A stretch of 64,000 nt of DNA from Sphingobacteriales bacterium (GCA_004144185.1 SEFP01000001.1:496001-560000); one strand, 5' to 3'; numbered from the stretch's first letter, positions 45,944 to 56,122 are shown. The notes: generated from the sequence alone by a model not told the origin. Numbers and translations are program-made.

Positions 45944-47203
45944 TTAGCGACGGTTGGTCAGAGCAGGCGCGATTTGCTGGTATACGCAGCGGAAACCGAT
46001 GTATGCCTTAGCTGTGTCTTTATACTCCCAGTCGCGGGTACCGTTTTGCAGGTAGTAGGAGATGTCACGCCAAGAGCCGCCACGAACCACTTTGCGGGTC
46101 ATCCACTGCGGATCGCTTTCACGAACGCGGTAGTTGATATCCGGATTGATGTCGGCTACATTTTGATAGGCGTTACCGAAATAGGTCGTGTTGGTCCATT
46201 CGCTTACGTTACCCGCCATGTTGTACAGGCCGTAATCGTTTGGATAATACTTGTCTACTTCTACCGTATACAGCCCGCCATCAGCAGCGTAGTTGCCACG
46301 TTGCGGCTTAAAGTTGGCCAGGTAACAGCCTTTTTTGTTTACGAGGTACGGTCCGCCCCACGGATAGGTTGCCTGGTTGCGGCCACCACGGGCAGCCCAC
46401 TCCCACTGCATTTCATTCGGCAGGGTAAAGCGGCCTTCAAAAAACTGGCGGGTGCGCTCACGCTCATCCTTCCAGGTTTTGGTACGCCAGCTACAGAACG
46501 CATTGGCCTGGTTCCAGTTAACGCCTACCACCGGATAATTGTTGAATGCCGGGAACCAGTTGTACTGCTGTCCGATAGGTTCGTTGGCAGAATAATTGAA
46601 CTGACGGGCCCAGACCAGTGTATCCGGATAGGCAGGAATATTTACCGTGCGAACAAAATTGGTCCGGGGCTGATTCGGGTTGCGGGCAGCTTCGTCGTAA
46701 TCGAACTCGGTGTAGGTATAAATCAGTTTGCTGACGTCCAGCTCCTTACGACCCCAGCCGGATTGCTCGGCAGGAATATACAAGCCAGCCAGCTGATCCT
46801 GTACGTCCTCATCACGGAAGTTGATAGGGCGGCGAAGATCGACCCGCTGTGTTCCATCCGGATTGTCAACAAAATCGCCCAGCGTAGTGTGTGCGATAGA
46901 GTCGAGTACGTATTTGGTAAACTGACGGTATTCCGCATTGGAAACTTCGGTATTGTCCATGTAGAAGCCGGTCATCTGCGAGGTGCGGATGGTGGCGTCG
47001 TTTCGTCCACGGATATCCTCATCGGAAGCACCCATACGCAGCACTCCAGAAGGAACGTAAGACATACCAAGTGGGGTAGGTGGCTTGTAGGCAAGTGTGT
47101 TAGGTGCACCTACGAGCTGGCCTCCAGTGCCCGACGGTCCACAGCCAGTAGCCGCTATAACAATAAGCGCGAGGGCTGAGATCTTCAGGGGGACGTTTTT
47201 CAT
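45944..47203 (-). CDS. gldK: Gliding motility / T9SS lipoprotein GldK
   Basis: GldK is the outer-membrane lipoprotein ring component of the T9SS, with a formylglycine-generating-enzyme (FGE/SUMF1) fold. The 419 residues have a lipobox AATGC (Cys21), then the FGE domain: MGASDEDIRGRNDATIRTSQ, FYMDNTEVSNAEYRQF, FTLPNEMQWEWAARGG and GNVSEWTNTTY near the C-terminus with RGGSWRD. FGE catalytic cysteines are not obviously retained, as expected for a structural homologue. First gene of gldKLMN. Confidence 0.96.
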   Translation of the reverse strand: MKNVPLKISALALIVIAATGCGPSGTGGQLVGAPNTLAYKPPTPLGMSYVPSGVLRMGASDEDIRGRNDATIRTSQMTGFYMDNTEVSNAEYRQFTKYVLDSIAHTTLGDFVDNPDGTQRVDLRRPINFRDEDVQDQLAGLYIPAEQSGWGRKELDVSKLIYTYTEFDYDEAARNPNQPRTNFVRTVNIPAYPDTLVWARQFNYSANEPIGQQYNWFPAFNNYPVVGVNWNQANAFCSWRTKTWKDERERTRQFFEGRFTLPNEMQWEWAARGGRNQATYPWGGPYLVNKKGCYLANFKPQRGNYAADGGLYTVEVDKYYPNDYGLYNMAGNVSEWTNTTYFGNAYQNVADINPDINYRVRESDPQWMTRKVVRGGSWRDISYYLQNGTRDWEYKDTAKAYIGFRCVYQQIAPALTNRR

Positions 47204-47644
47204 ACTACGGTCAATGTGTTTTTTGCAGGGTTCCGAGTGCGAGGAAAAGAGAGGATATCAAAGCCTGTTTTCACTGAAACGGCTCACAATATTTGCAAGA
47301 TTTTTGGAAAAAGCAAGTGTTACACAAAAAATTCTTCAAAAACTTCCTAAAAAAGTTGCTGTACCCAACGGTACAGCGCCTTTTCCTGTCTGGTTGTTTG
47401 CTGTAAAAATACCGGAACTTTTCTTGCTTTTGCAAATGGTTTTTTAAAAAACTGATCGGGCTTTACAAATTCCTTGTTAAACCATCGTTTGATTCCGGAA
47501 TCAGCCTCTGTAGCGTCCGGAAAAAACGTATTTGAAAGCCCCCGGTAAAATAAGCGTATTCTGCATCAAGAAAGCGTCCTCGGGATCGCCCGATCGGTTG
47601 CCGTCCGAGTGAGTCAATCCGGGCCTATCAGCCCATAATTGGTT
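47204..47644. other. 441-nt intergenic region upstream of gldKLMN
   Basis: No gene is supported here; the plus-strand frame at 47097-47447 is a shadow. It must hold the gldK promoter, but I find no convincing TAnnTTTG. It contains a hairpin at 47358-47377 followed on the minus strand by a T-tract (see terminator). One TTCCGGAA lies near 47493. Confidence 0.6.
47350..47377 (-). terminator. Intrinsic terminator-like hairpin upstream of gldK
   Basis: GCTGTACC (47358-47365) and GGTACAGC (47370-47377) form an 8-bp stem with a 4-nt loop. Read on the minus strand it runs into AACTTTTTT. It is about 155 nt upstream of gldK and about 270 nt past the tamL stop, so it may end tamBL transcripts or act as an attenuator for gldK. 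Confidence 0.6.
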
Positions 47645-49951
47645 CTAAAACGGATAGCCGATGGCCAGGTTGATGATCAGGTTTTGACGGCGGTATTCCG
47701 GATTGCCAAACGTATAGTCTACCGACTGATTTCCGGGTCTCCGAATCGGTGTCGACAGATCTGCCCGGATCACCAGGAACGAGATGTCAAACCGCAGTCC
47801 TACCCCGGCACCAACGGCCAGTTGAGACAGAAATTTGGACGTAAACTCAGCCCCCGGACGGGTCGAATCTTCCCGCATCGACCATACGTTTCCGGCGTCT
47901 ACAAACACGGCGCCTTTGATGAACGAATAAATCGGGAACCGAAGCTCGTTGTTGAATTCAAACCGGATATCGCCCGGCTGATCCGCCAGATACGTGATGC
48001 CGTTGGCCGTGTATGAACCGCCTTCATACGTACCAGGCCCTACAGAGCGTGCGCGGAAGGCCCGGATACTGTTGACACCCCCACTGAAAAACTGCTTGAT
48101 AAACGGCAGATCCGGCCGGTTTCCGTACGCATAGCCCGCACCGGCAAACAAACGGCTTACGAGCGTAATGTCGTTGGCAGGACGCGAGGTATTGAGCCGC
48201 CAGTAGTGCCGAAAATCCACTTCTCCCCGGAGGTACTGCGAGAACGGAATATTTTGAATGGTCACCGGATTTTCGGCAGAGGCACCAGTCAGCAATCCCA
48301 ACAGATTCCCCGCACCTTCGACATTCCCGTTGAAAAAGTAGTTGTGCCGCAGCCGGTTGGATCGGGCATTGGTGTTGTAATTGTAGTTGTACATGCTGCC
48401 GATAATGAGCTGGCGCGTGATACTCCGCTGCAATACCGGATTGATGGCCAGCAGCCTCCGGAAGGAATCGGTAATCTGAGACGAATCCACTACGTTGATG
48501 TTGATCAGCGTTAGTTGATGCTCTTTCCGGATTTCCGGCTTCCAGCTGTACCCATACTGTCCCTTAAAGGTGTTCAAAGAGTATAGATCCGTCCGGTTGT
48601 AATGCTCATATCCAAGGGTAAACCGGGTCTGCGGGACATACTCACCCCGGGTATTGATCGGAATCGGCGACAGGATGCGCGGCAGGGTCAGATTGAGCTC
48701 GGAGCCGTACCGGAGGATAGTTACATTTTGCTGGCCGTAAATCTGGCTTTCAAGGCCACCGTAGACCGATGCGCTGAACTGCTCGGCCCCACCAAAAAAG
48801 TTTCGGTGACGCCAGGAAAGGCTCAGCTCTGAACCGGTCGAGTTGTTGGAGCGGGTCAGTCCCAGCACCTGTGCGCCCAAAGTCTTCCGGGGCTGCGGAG
48901 TGGCATAGTAATCCACATCCAGAAAGTTGCCGGGCGTATCCACATCTGTAAATTCTGCCTTTACAAACTTGAACGTTCCCAGATTCACCATCCGGTTCAA
49001 CGAGGTGTTGTGATCGCGGCGGTTGTACAGATCGTACGGCTTGAACATCAGGGTTTTGCTAAACACCACTTTCCGGTAATGATGCTGCGGATCGGCGATG
49101 TAATACCCTTCTTTGGTCAGCGTCGCCTGCTCTTGGTCGCCGGTAGTATCGCCGGAAAGGCTTTCTTCCAGGTCGAAATTGGGGTACACGGTGATTTTCC
49201 GGATCCGGAACTGCTCCAGTGAGCGGGGCGTCACGTCGTCTTTGACCACTATGTTCAGATCCACCTTGTGGTCGCCTACCGTAGAATCGACTTCTACCAG
49301 CAGTGCTTCCGGATTGAAATAATAAAAGCCTCGTTGTTTCAGGATCTGGTCGATCCGGGTACGCACCGCTTTGATCCGGTCCAGGCTATACGGTGCTCCC
49401 GGCTTCAGCAATTCTCTGCGCTTTGCAATCCGCTGAATGTTGACAGAGAGCGAGTCGGTACCATCCGGATAGGTCACGTTCCGGATAAAGTACTGCTCGC
49501 CGGGAGTGGCGGTGTAAACAGCCTTCATGTAGCGGCCTTTTCCGGACGTATCGGCGGCAGCTGCAACCAGCCCGTGAAAATAGCCCCGGTTCACCAAGCG
49601 GCTTTGCATGATCTCCCGGTTTTTTTCCAGCTTTACTTCAGAGGCCAGTACAGGCGGCTCTCCGAATTTGCGCTTCAGCCAAGACTTTACGCCCCGTTTT
49701 TTAGGCGTATCGACCAGATTCCAGAAATACAGCTTGTACCGGATTCCCAGCACATTGGTATTCGGTTTGGGTCGCGCCAGTTCGCTCAGCTCGGTGGCCA
49801 GCGCTTTGCGTTGTTTTTTTTCCAGGCCGTTCACTTCTATTTTGGCGCCCGTGTACAGGCGCTCCCCTTCGGGAAGATGCTTGGTCGGATTGCAGGCACC
49901 GAGTCCAAACAGCAGTGCCAGTACCGGCAGCAGTCTATACAAATTCATCAT
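47645..49951 (-). CDS. tamL: TamL, lipidated TamA/BamA-like outer-membrane protein
   Basis: A 768-residue Omp85-family protein with a lipobox, LGACNPTKHLPEGE (Cys20), the mark of TamL, the Bacteroidota variant of TamA. POTRA-like segments occupy about residues 30-350 (e.g. GFYYFNPEALLVEVDSTVGD). The 16-stranded barrel region ends the protein with GAGVGLRFDISFLVIRADLS and the final IGYPF ending in Phe. It works with TamB to insert outer-membrane proteins or lipids. It overlaps tamB by 4 nt, showing translational coupling. Confidence 0.93.
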   Translation of the reverse strand: MMNLYRLLPVLALLFGLGACNPTKHLPEGERLYTGAKIEVNGLEKKQRKALATELSELARPKPNTNVLGIRYKLYFWNLVDTPKKRGVKSWLKRKFGEPPVLASEVKLEKNREIMQSRLVNRGYFHGLVAAAADTSGKGRYMKAVYTATPGEQYFIRNVTYPDGTDSLSVNIQRIAKRRELLKPGAPYSLDRIKAVRTRIDQILKQRGFYYFNPEALLVEVDSTVGDHKVDLNIVVKDDVTPRSLEQFRIRKITVYPNFDLEESLSGDTTGDQEQATLTKEGYYIADPQHHYRKVVFSKTLMFKPYDLYNRRDHNTSLNRMVNLGTFKFVKAEFTDVDTPGNFLDVDYYATPQPRKTLGAQVLGLTRSNNSTGSELSLSWRHRNFFGGAEQFSASVYGGLESQIYGQQNVTILRYGSELNLTLPRILSPIPINTRGEYVPQTRFTLGYEHYNRTDLYSLNTFKGQYGYSWKPEIRKEHQLTLININVVDSSQITDSFRRLLAINPVLQRSITRQLIIGSMYNYNYNTNARSNRLRHNYFFNGNVEGAGNLLGLLTGASAENPVTIQNIPFSQYLRGEVDFRHYWRLNTSRPANDITLVSRLFAGAGYAYGNRPDLPFIKQFFSGGVNSIRAFRARSVGPGTYEGGSYTANGITYLADQPGDIRFEFNNELRFPIYSFIKGAVFVDAGNVWSMREDSTRPGAEFTSKFLSQLAVGAGVGLRFDISFLVIRADLSTPIRRPGNQSVDYTFGNPEYRRQNLIINLAIGYPF

Positions 49952-52900
49952 GGTTGTGGATCAGCATTGCGGGCTTTCTGCCGTTTCTGAAGTCGGAGCG
50001 TCCGTGCTTTTTCAGCACTCTGGAAAATTTCACGGAAGCGGTCGTAGTTTACGTTAACGCCTACACCCGCCCCGGTTTCGATTACTTGTCCCAGTACAAT
50101 ATCGGTGTACTGATTCCGGCGGTAGGTCCGCAGCTGGTAACGTCCGTCTTTGGTCAGCAGATACTCAACCGAAAGATCACCGGCAATCTGACTCGCCGAC
50201 TGATTGTACTGCTGGGGCCCTTCCAGCATAAAGTTGGAGCCTACATTGACCCGCAGCCGGTCGTTGAGCAACCGTTTGGACAGCCCTACCGATAAATCGG
50301 TGCGCTGTGCATAGCTGCCGGTGGTATAGTCTTCCGAAGAATTGACCCCTATGTTTACGTCTACAAACGAAATCAGACTGCTGGCCAGCCGGTTGATCTG
50401 ATCCGTGAGCAGACGACTGGCACTCTGGCGGATGTACCGGTCGGCAACACTGCCTTCGTCTCCGAAATCCTTCAGCGGCGACTCGCTTACGAATCGGTTG
50501 AGGAGCAGCAATGCAAAGACTTGTTTATTGAGTTCGCTTTCGTTGGTCCGCAGCTGCTCCAGCCTGGATTTGACCACATCCCACTGGGAACTGAGCCGGT
50601 CCGGAAGCACGATGTCGAAGCTGATCACCGGTTTCAGCAGCTCGCCCCGCATCCGGAGTTGTACTTCAAACGGCAACTGCTGCCGGTAACGGGTGAGTTC
50701 GGTTTGAGAAGACCCGGCCAACTGATCGGCTACCAGATCGATAGACGCAGTAGTGGCGGTGTAGGTCGCCGTTACATCTACCGTGGCGGTTGTAGGTTCT
50801 CCCGTCCAGGTAATGGTGCTGCCCGGCCGGATAAAAAACTGCCGCTTCAGGAAGTTCAGCGTCATCAGGTACGAGCCGTTTTGCAGCAGGTAGTTGCCGG
50901 TCATGCTAAACTGTCCGCTCCGGTCCAGTCCCAGCGATAGATTGGACGTACCTCGTACTGAGAGGGCATCCCCGTTCCGTTCGTCGATCACAACGGTAAA
51001 CTGCGCTGCGCTGTCGGTCCGCACGTTCAGATCGGCCCGGACGCCCGCCATCTCGGTTCGGGCTTTCAGGGTATCAAATTCCTGATTGACCAGCTGGGAA
51101 TGAGTGGGATTGTCCTGATCTACAAATTTCACGACGCCTACGCCGGCATCGACTTCCGGATTGCTGCTGGGCATCAGGATTTTAAAGTCAGTGCCTTTAT
51201 TAACATCGACTGTACCATCTACGTTGGGCGCTGTCAGCGTACCAGTGATGCGGGTATCGGTAGAGATGTTCAGACGACCGTAAAACATCTGTTCGCTGCC
51301 GGCTTTGCGCTGGGCATTGGCAATCAAAAAGTCTTCTGCGGTTACCTGAAGGTCGAACCGGTATTTCTTGAAGTCGCTCGTCAGGATATCTCCATTGACG
51401 ATGGCTTGTTTGCCGGCAGAGTCCAGCAGTGTAAACCGGTTGAAGCGAACGCCCTGCGGCGTTATAAAAATATTATCAGACGGAACATACAGCCGGGCAC
51501 CCAGCATCGTAGGGGTAAAGAATGCACTGTCAAAGTGCAGATTACCGTTTACATCCGGATCATCGAGCGTTCCCAGCACATCGATATTGCCTTTCAATCC
51601 GCCACCGGCTTCTTCAATCTGGCCAACGCTTAATGCCGGTAGCTTTTGCAGATTCAGATTGCCGATATTTAAGTTCATATCCACCTTCTGACCCGCGAGA
51701 TAGTACACACCGTTGAGACGCATATCATTGCCGTAGCCGCTCAGGGCCACGTTAGCCGTAATCGCATCTTCGGTGGCGTTATCGGCCTGCACCACGATGG
51801 TCCCGATGGTATCCCGGTTATACACCAGATTCTGAACCCGCAGATCGGAGCTAAATGCCGGAATGGTGCCCAGTGGATTTTCCACAGACGCGTATCCGTT
51901 GATCTGACCGGCCAGCTGCAAGGAATCCTGCCCGGCAAAGTTGGTTAACGTAGCGATCTCAAAATTCCGGAAGCGAAGCTCTATCGGTGCCTTCGGATCA
52001 GGTGCGGTACTGTACAAACCAAAACTTTCGTTGTTCCGGATAAAGGCAAACTGGTTGGCTACAATGCCGGCGTCGGAATACTCCAGATAGTTGGAGTCCG
52101 GAACCATCCAGCTGGCATAATTCAGCAGTACGGTGTCCTGCGCCAGAGCCAACCGGAACCCGTCTTGTGGAGTGGGTTGCACCGTACCACTCAATGCATA
52201 CCGGGGTACGTCTGCAATGTCTTTATTGTTGAGCCGGAAATCAACTGTGTTGTTGGCTACGCCTCCCTGAAGGGCTGTCTGGTAAATATGCATCGACGGC
52301 GCATGCACCCCATTGGTCTTCAGGTTGTACGCCAGAAGCGCCGGATCAGCAGTAGTGGCTGTAAACGACAGCGTATCGATCCGGTTTTGCGCATAATACA
52401 ACCGGGGTGATTGCACCCGGGCATCCAGCAGGGTATTGACCGAATTGAAAGCCGTATAAATATTGATCGGTTCCGATCCTTTCAGTTCCGGAACAAAGCC
52501 CAGCAACAGAGGAGAGGACGGACGCGCAACGGCGGTCAGTACAAAATCCTGCGGACGGGTTTGCGTAGGCTTGAAGCCCGGCAACTGGTAATACCGGTTG
52601 ACCAGTTCCATCACAGAGGGTCCGATTTGCGTCAGGGCGAAGTTGCCATACATCAGCGCATTCAGGGCATCGCTGTTGACGCGGACCATATAGCCCGAAT
52701 CGGCACTGCGCAGCGCATATACGTCTATTGAATCGGTAGTAAATTTCTGGCCGTTCACGTCAAAACTGGCATTCCGGACGGTTACGGTTCCGATCGGATT
52801 GTCAGGGTCCAGGCTGCTGATATCCGCTACGATGTTTCCGTTTACGCGGAAGGGCGTGGGCGAAAATCTCAGCGCCTGCAGATCAATGGAACTCAGGTTG

Positions 52901-54999
52901 ATCTTCCCGGCAATAGCAGGCGTTTTGGTATTCAGATCAATCGTCAGCGCAAAATCGGTTCCCAGATTCGGGTCTTTGGACACCCCATTGACTGTTGCGA
53001 TACCGCTTTTCAGAGTTCCGGAAACCGCCACGTCCCGATAATTATAGCCATTGAAATACGCGCTGTAAACCTGCGCATTGTAGGTAGCAGCAGCGGTCTT
53101 CGGATCAAAACCGGCTCCATTGGCCACCACCCGCGCGCTTACCTTACCGATCGTTTGAGGTTGCTTGGTGATAAAGCCCAGATCCAGTCCGTTGGTGACG
53201 GCATCAATCCGGTAGCCACCCTCGCCGTAGTTGCGCATGGCCAGCGTTCCGCGTGCAGTGCCCCGGTTGGTCGTGAGGTTGAAATTGCTCCGGAAATCAA
53301 TTACCTTACCGGTAAACGTCCCGGTCATCGTCAGGCGTTCCGGAATCTGAATGTTATCGGGCAAGGTATTCGGAGGCAGAAAAGTGTTGAAGTCTTGGCT
53401 GGTGGCCCGGAGTTGAGCAATCTTTACGTCATACACCGTGTTGACCGGATCAGGCGAGCCCCGCACCGTACCGGTGAGCCGCACCCGGGTATCCTGCAAA
53501 CCAGCAATATCCAGCGCGTTGAAGCGCAGATTGCGCAGGCGTCCCACGACGTTCAGTTCATTGATGGTGTAGATGGCATTGGGTGCTTTCTGAAACGGCG
53601 GCACGTCTTTCAGCAACGGCGCAAAGGTGATCAGATCCTGTGCAGACAGCTTTGAATTGCGCAGATTTCCCTGGATGAGCATCACGCCCGGATCTTTTGC
53701 CAGTGCATCCAAAGACGGCCAGCCTACGACAATCCGGTCCCGAAGCAGCGTTTTATCGGTTTCTACATACAGATTGTTCAGGTTGATCCCGGAGTCGTTG
53801 TACACAAAATCGGTGCGCAGATTCCGGAGACGGAAGCGGCTGTTCTGTTCGTTCAGTTCCATCCGGTCTACGGACCCTTCAAAGCGGGCCGGTGTAAAGA
53901 CCATATTGTCGCCGTCGAGCAACAGGTTTTGTACATCCAGGTGCGCATAGTCCATCCCGACAGGTTGCCGGCGTTCTCCGTCGTTGTCAAACTTTACGTT
54001 CACATTCGTCAGGGCCAGCTGGTCGATCAGCAGCCGCCAGGGGTTGTTGACGGTTGCCTGAATGGTCTCACCGGTTTCTTCCGCCACCAGCTGTGCAGGA
54101 GGGGTAGGACCAAAGCGCACGACGCCTTGGGTATTGCTCAGGTTAAAGCGGTCCAGATCGATGTACAGTTTTCCCAGATCCAGGGAGTCGACTTCCGTCC
54201 CGAACGCACCGAGCGTAAGCTTGGCAGAAACGTCCTGTACGGTGTTTTCATAGTCGAAGTCAATCTGCTTCAGGTCAATGGTGCCCAGTTTTAGGACCAT
54301 AGCAATCGGCTCGCTGCTTTCAATCTCATGAGCCATCATGCTTTTGGGCGCTTCAATCAGGGGCTTGTATTGCCGGATAACGACCCGGGTATTTTCCAGT
54401 CCGATCTGAGGAACCCCAAACCGGAGCCGGTCGGGATTAAACTCCCGCATCTGCACATCCAGCTTTCCCAGCGAGGTATACAGGTTCATACCGGCCTGGT
54501 CATCCACATACGACGCCACGATCCGGCGCAGTGCCAACCGGTCGACCTCGAAGCGCATACTCCCGGTGGTATCAGTTTTGGTTTGAGAAGGCGACGCAAA
54601 TGCATCAACGATGTACTGGTAGTTAAACGTGGTGTCGGCGCCTGTGCGATAGATATTGGCACGGATGCCTTCCAGCTCCAGATTTTTAACGACCACACTG
54701 CTTTGAAGCAGCTTGAGCAGCTCGATATCCACCGCCACCCGCTCCCCGGCCAACAGCGTATCCTTCCGCTGATCTTCGAGGTAGATGCCTTCCAGCACAA
54801 TTTTTTTAGGAAATGCAATCGACAGGCGGTCGACAGCCACCCGGGTGCCCAGTTTTTTCTCCAGATAGGCAACGGCCTGATTCTTTAAAAAATTTTGTAT
54901 CGCCGGCACCTGGATCAATAGAAAGACAAGCAGAAAGAGTGCAAGCACACTTCCTACCACCCAGGCAAGACCTTTCGTAATTTTACGTATAATATTCAA
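49948..54999 (-). CDS. tamB: Translocation and assembly module protein TamB
   Basis: A 1683-residue AsmA-like protein with an N-terminal inner-membrane helix (about 13-33, WVVGSVLALFLLVFLLIQ) and a long periplasm-spanning beta groove; the C-terminal TamB (DUF490) domain is about the last 350-400 residues (LMTLNFLKRQFFIRPGSTITW, ...LFALLLLNRFVSESPLKDFGD). It forms a bridge with TamL for outer-membrane or lipid transport. The start codon is TTG (54997-54999). The gene overlaps tamL by 4 nt (ATGA). Confidence 0.94.
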   Translation of the reverse strand: MNIIRKITKGLAWVVGSVLALFLLVFLLIQVPAIQNFLKNQAVAYLEKKLGTRVAVDRLSIAFPKKIVLEGIYLEDQRKDTLLAGERVAVDIELLKLLQSSVVVKNLELEGIRANIYRTGADTTFNYQYIVDAFASPSQTKTDTTGSMRFEVDRLALRRIVASYVDDQAGMNLYTSLGKLDVQMREFNPDRLRFGVPQIGLENTRVVIRQYKPLIEAPKSMMAHEIESSEPIAMVLKLGTIDLKQIDFDYENTVQDVSAKLTLGAFGTEVDSLDLGKLYIDLDRFNLSNTQGVVRFGPTPPAQLVAEETGETIQATVNNPWRLLIDQLALTNVNVKFDNDGERRQPVGMDYAHLDVQNLLLDGDNMVFTPARFEGSVDRMELNEQNSRFRLRNLRTDFVYNDSGINLNNLYVETDKTLLRDRIVVGWPSLDALAKDPGVMLIQGNLRNSKLSAQDLITFAPLLKDVPPFQKAPNAIYTINELNVVGRLRNLRFNALDIAGLQDTRVRLTGTVRGSPDPVNTVYDVKIAQLRATSQDFNTFLPPNTLPDNIQIPERLTMTGTFTGKVIDFRSNFNLTTNRGTARGTLAMRNYGEGGYRIDAVTNGLDLGFITKQPQTIGKVSARVVANGAGFDPKTAAATYNAQVYSAYFNGYNYRDVAVSGTLKSGIATVNGVSKDPNLGTDFALTIDLNTKTPAIAGKINLSSIDLQALRFSPTPFRVNGNIVADISSLDPDNPIGTVTVRNASFDVNGQKFTTDSIDVYALRSADSGYMVRVNSDALNALMYGNFALTQIGPSVMELVNRYYQLPGFKPTQTRPQDFVLTAVARPSSPLLLGFVPELKGSEPINIYTAFNSVNTLLDARVQSPRLYYAQNRIDTLSFTATTADPALLAYNLKTNGVHAPSMHIYQTALQGGVANNTVDFRLNNKDIADVPRYALSGTVQPTPQDGFRLALAQDTVLLNYASWMVPDSNYLEYSDAGIVANQFAFIRNNESFGLYSTAPDPKAPIELRFRNFEIATLTNFAGQDSLQLAGQINGYASVENPLGTIPAFSSDLRVQNLVYNRDTIGTIVVQADNATEDAITANVALSGYGNDMRLNGVYYLAGQKVDMNLNIGNLNLQKLPALSVGQIEEAGGGLKGNIDVLGTLDDPDVNGNLHFDSAFFTPTMLGARLYVPSDNIFITPQGVRFNRFTLLDSAGKQAIVNGDILTSDFKKYRFDLQVTAEDFLIANAQRKAGSEQMFYGRLNISTDTRITGTLTAPNVDGTVDVNKGTDFKILMPSSNPEVDAGVGVVKFVDQDNPTHSQLVNQEFDTLKARTEMAGVRADLNVRTDSAAQFTVVIDERNGDALSVRGTSNLSLGLDRSGQFSMTGNYLLQNGSYLMTLNFLKRQFFIRPGSTITWTGEPTTATVDVTATYTATTASIDLVADQLAGSSQTELTRYRQQLPFEVQLRMRGELLKPVISFDIVLPDRLSSQWDVVKSRLEQLRTNESELNKQVFALLLLNRFVSESPLKDFGDEGSVADRYIRQSASRLLTDQINRLASSLISFVDVNIGVNSSEDYTTGSYAQRTDLSVGLSKRLLNDRLRVNVGSNFMLEGPQQYNQSASQIAGDLSVEYLLTKDGRYQLRTYRRNQYTDIVLGQVIETGAGVGVNVNYDRFREIFQSAEKARTLRLQKRQKARNADPQP

Positions 55000-55153
55000 A
55001 AGCAGTCAATTTCAGTTTTAAAACTTACTTACTATAATACTCCTGGCAGCACTTTCCGGAAAACGGGAGGCTCCTTTTACATAAAAATGATTCCCGGACC
55101 TGAAGTGGCATGACTTTGGCGAAGGTCGGTTGTTCTTACTTGATACACATTCT

Positions 55154-56092
55154 ATGAAAATATACTGTTTGCTTGCAGGAATATTTCTGATTGCCTTTGG
55201 TTCCTGTACGCCTCCCACCACCACCGGCCAACGTGCTAAAGACAGCATCAGTGCAGAGCCACGGCCCAATATGGAAGCACTGGCCCCGCAGCCAAAAGAC
55301 ACCCTTCCTCAGGCCATCCCCCCTGCAATGGATATTCAGTACAGTTATTTTCTTTTTAAAGACAGCGGACGGGCTCGGATGCAAGCCTATACGCCTGCGC
55401 AGCGAAAAGTTATTTACGCCTTAAACCGCGTCGACGGAACCAGTCTGTCGTTGCTGGATACCGTGCTGGTGCCCAATCAGTTTCCGGAAGATATTCGGGC
55501 CATCAGCCCTTTCCCCCAACAGGTGCCTGGGTTACGGGACATCCACAAACTGGTGCTCTTTTCCTATCCGATTCAGGCGTTTGCCGCTTACGAACGGGGC
55601 ATTCTTCAGCGCTGGGGACCTACCAGCATGGGCCGCAAAGACAAACCGACTCCGGAAGGCCTGTATTTTGCCAACTGGAAAGCCGAGGAGACCATCAGCA
55701 CGTTTGAGGACGAATGGGAGCAGAACTGGACGGTCAATATTGAAACCAAAGCCGGGATCGGCTGGCATCAGTATGCCTTGACTGGCAAGCCCGCCTCCCA
55801 CATGGGCCTACGGTTGCTGGCAGCAGATGCCCAGTGGCTGTATGACTGGGTCGATACCTGTATGCTGGAATCCGATACTGTTGTGAGCGCACCGGGCACC
55901 CCTACCCTTGTATTCGGGCAGTACCCGTGGGGTAGTCGCCGGCCCTGGATGCAGCTACTCAGCAATCCGGCAGCCAACAATCTGTCGGCAGAGCAGGTGC
56001 AACAGCTGGTTCAGCCCCACAGCACTCAAATTATGAACGCACAGCAAAAACGAACCTTAGCAACCCCTGCTTCCGGAAACAGAACGTCCTAA
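55154..56092 (+). CDS. L,D-transpeptidase-like (YkuD-fold) lipoprotein lacking the catalytic Cys
   Basis: A 312-residue lipoprotein: signal with lipobox FGSC (Cys18), then a YkuD-like domain (about 120-260). The family pattern is visible in LQRWGPTSMGRKDKPTPEGLYFANW and HQYALTGKPASHMGLRLLAADAQWLYDWV. The active-site segment, normally S-H-G-C-hydrophobic-R, reads SHMGLRL (215-221), so the catalytic cysteine is absent. It may be a non-catalytic binding protein. The start at 55154 (MKIYCLLAG) is chosen for the signal peptide; a longer frame starts at 55130. Confidence 0.8.
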   Translation: MKIYCLLAGIFLIAFGSCTPPTTTGQRAKDSISAEPRPNMEALAPQPKDTLPQAIPPAMDIQYSYFLFKDSGRARMQAYTPAQRKVIYALNRVDGTSLSLLDTVLVPNQFPEDIRAISPFPQQVPGLRDIHKLVLFSYPIQAFAAYERGILQRWGPTSMGRKDKPTPEGLYFANWKAEETISTFEDEWEQNWTVNIETKAGIGWHQYALTGKPASHMGLRLLAADAQWLYDWVDTCMLESDTVVSAPGTPTLVFGQYPWGSRRPWMQLLSNPAANNLSAEQVQQLVQPHSTQIMNAQQKRTLATPASGNRTS

Positions 56093-56122
56093 GAAACTGC
56101 TGGTAGCACCCCAAAGCATTTT

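Noticed and set aside
47097-47447. 116-codon plus-strand frame in the gldK upstream gap
   Set aside because: Overlaps the gldK signal region in antisense and continues into AT-rich non-coding DNA; no family or start context.
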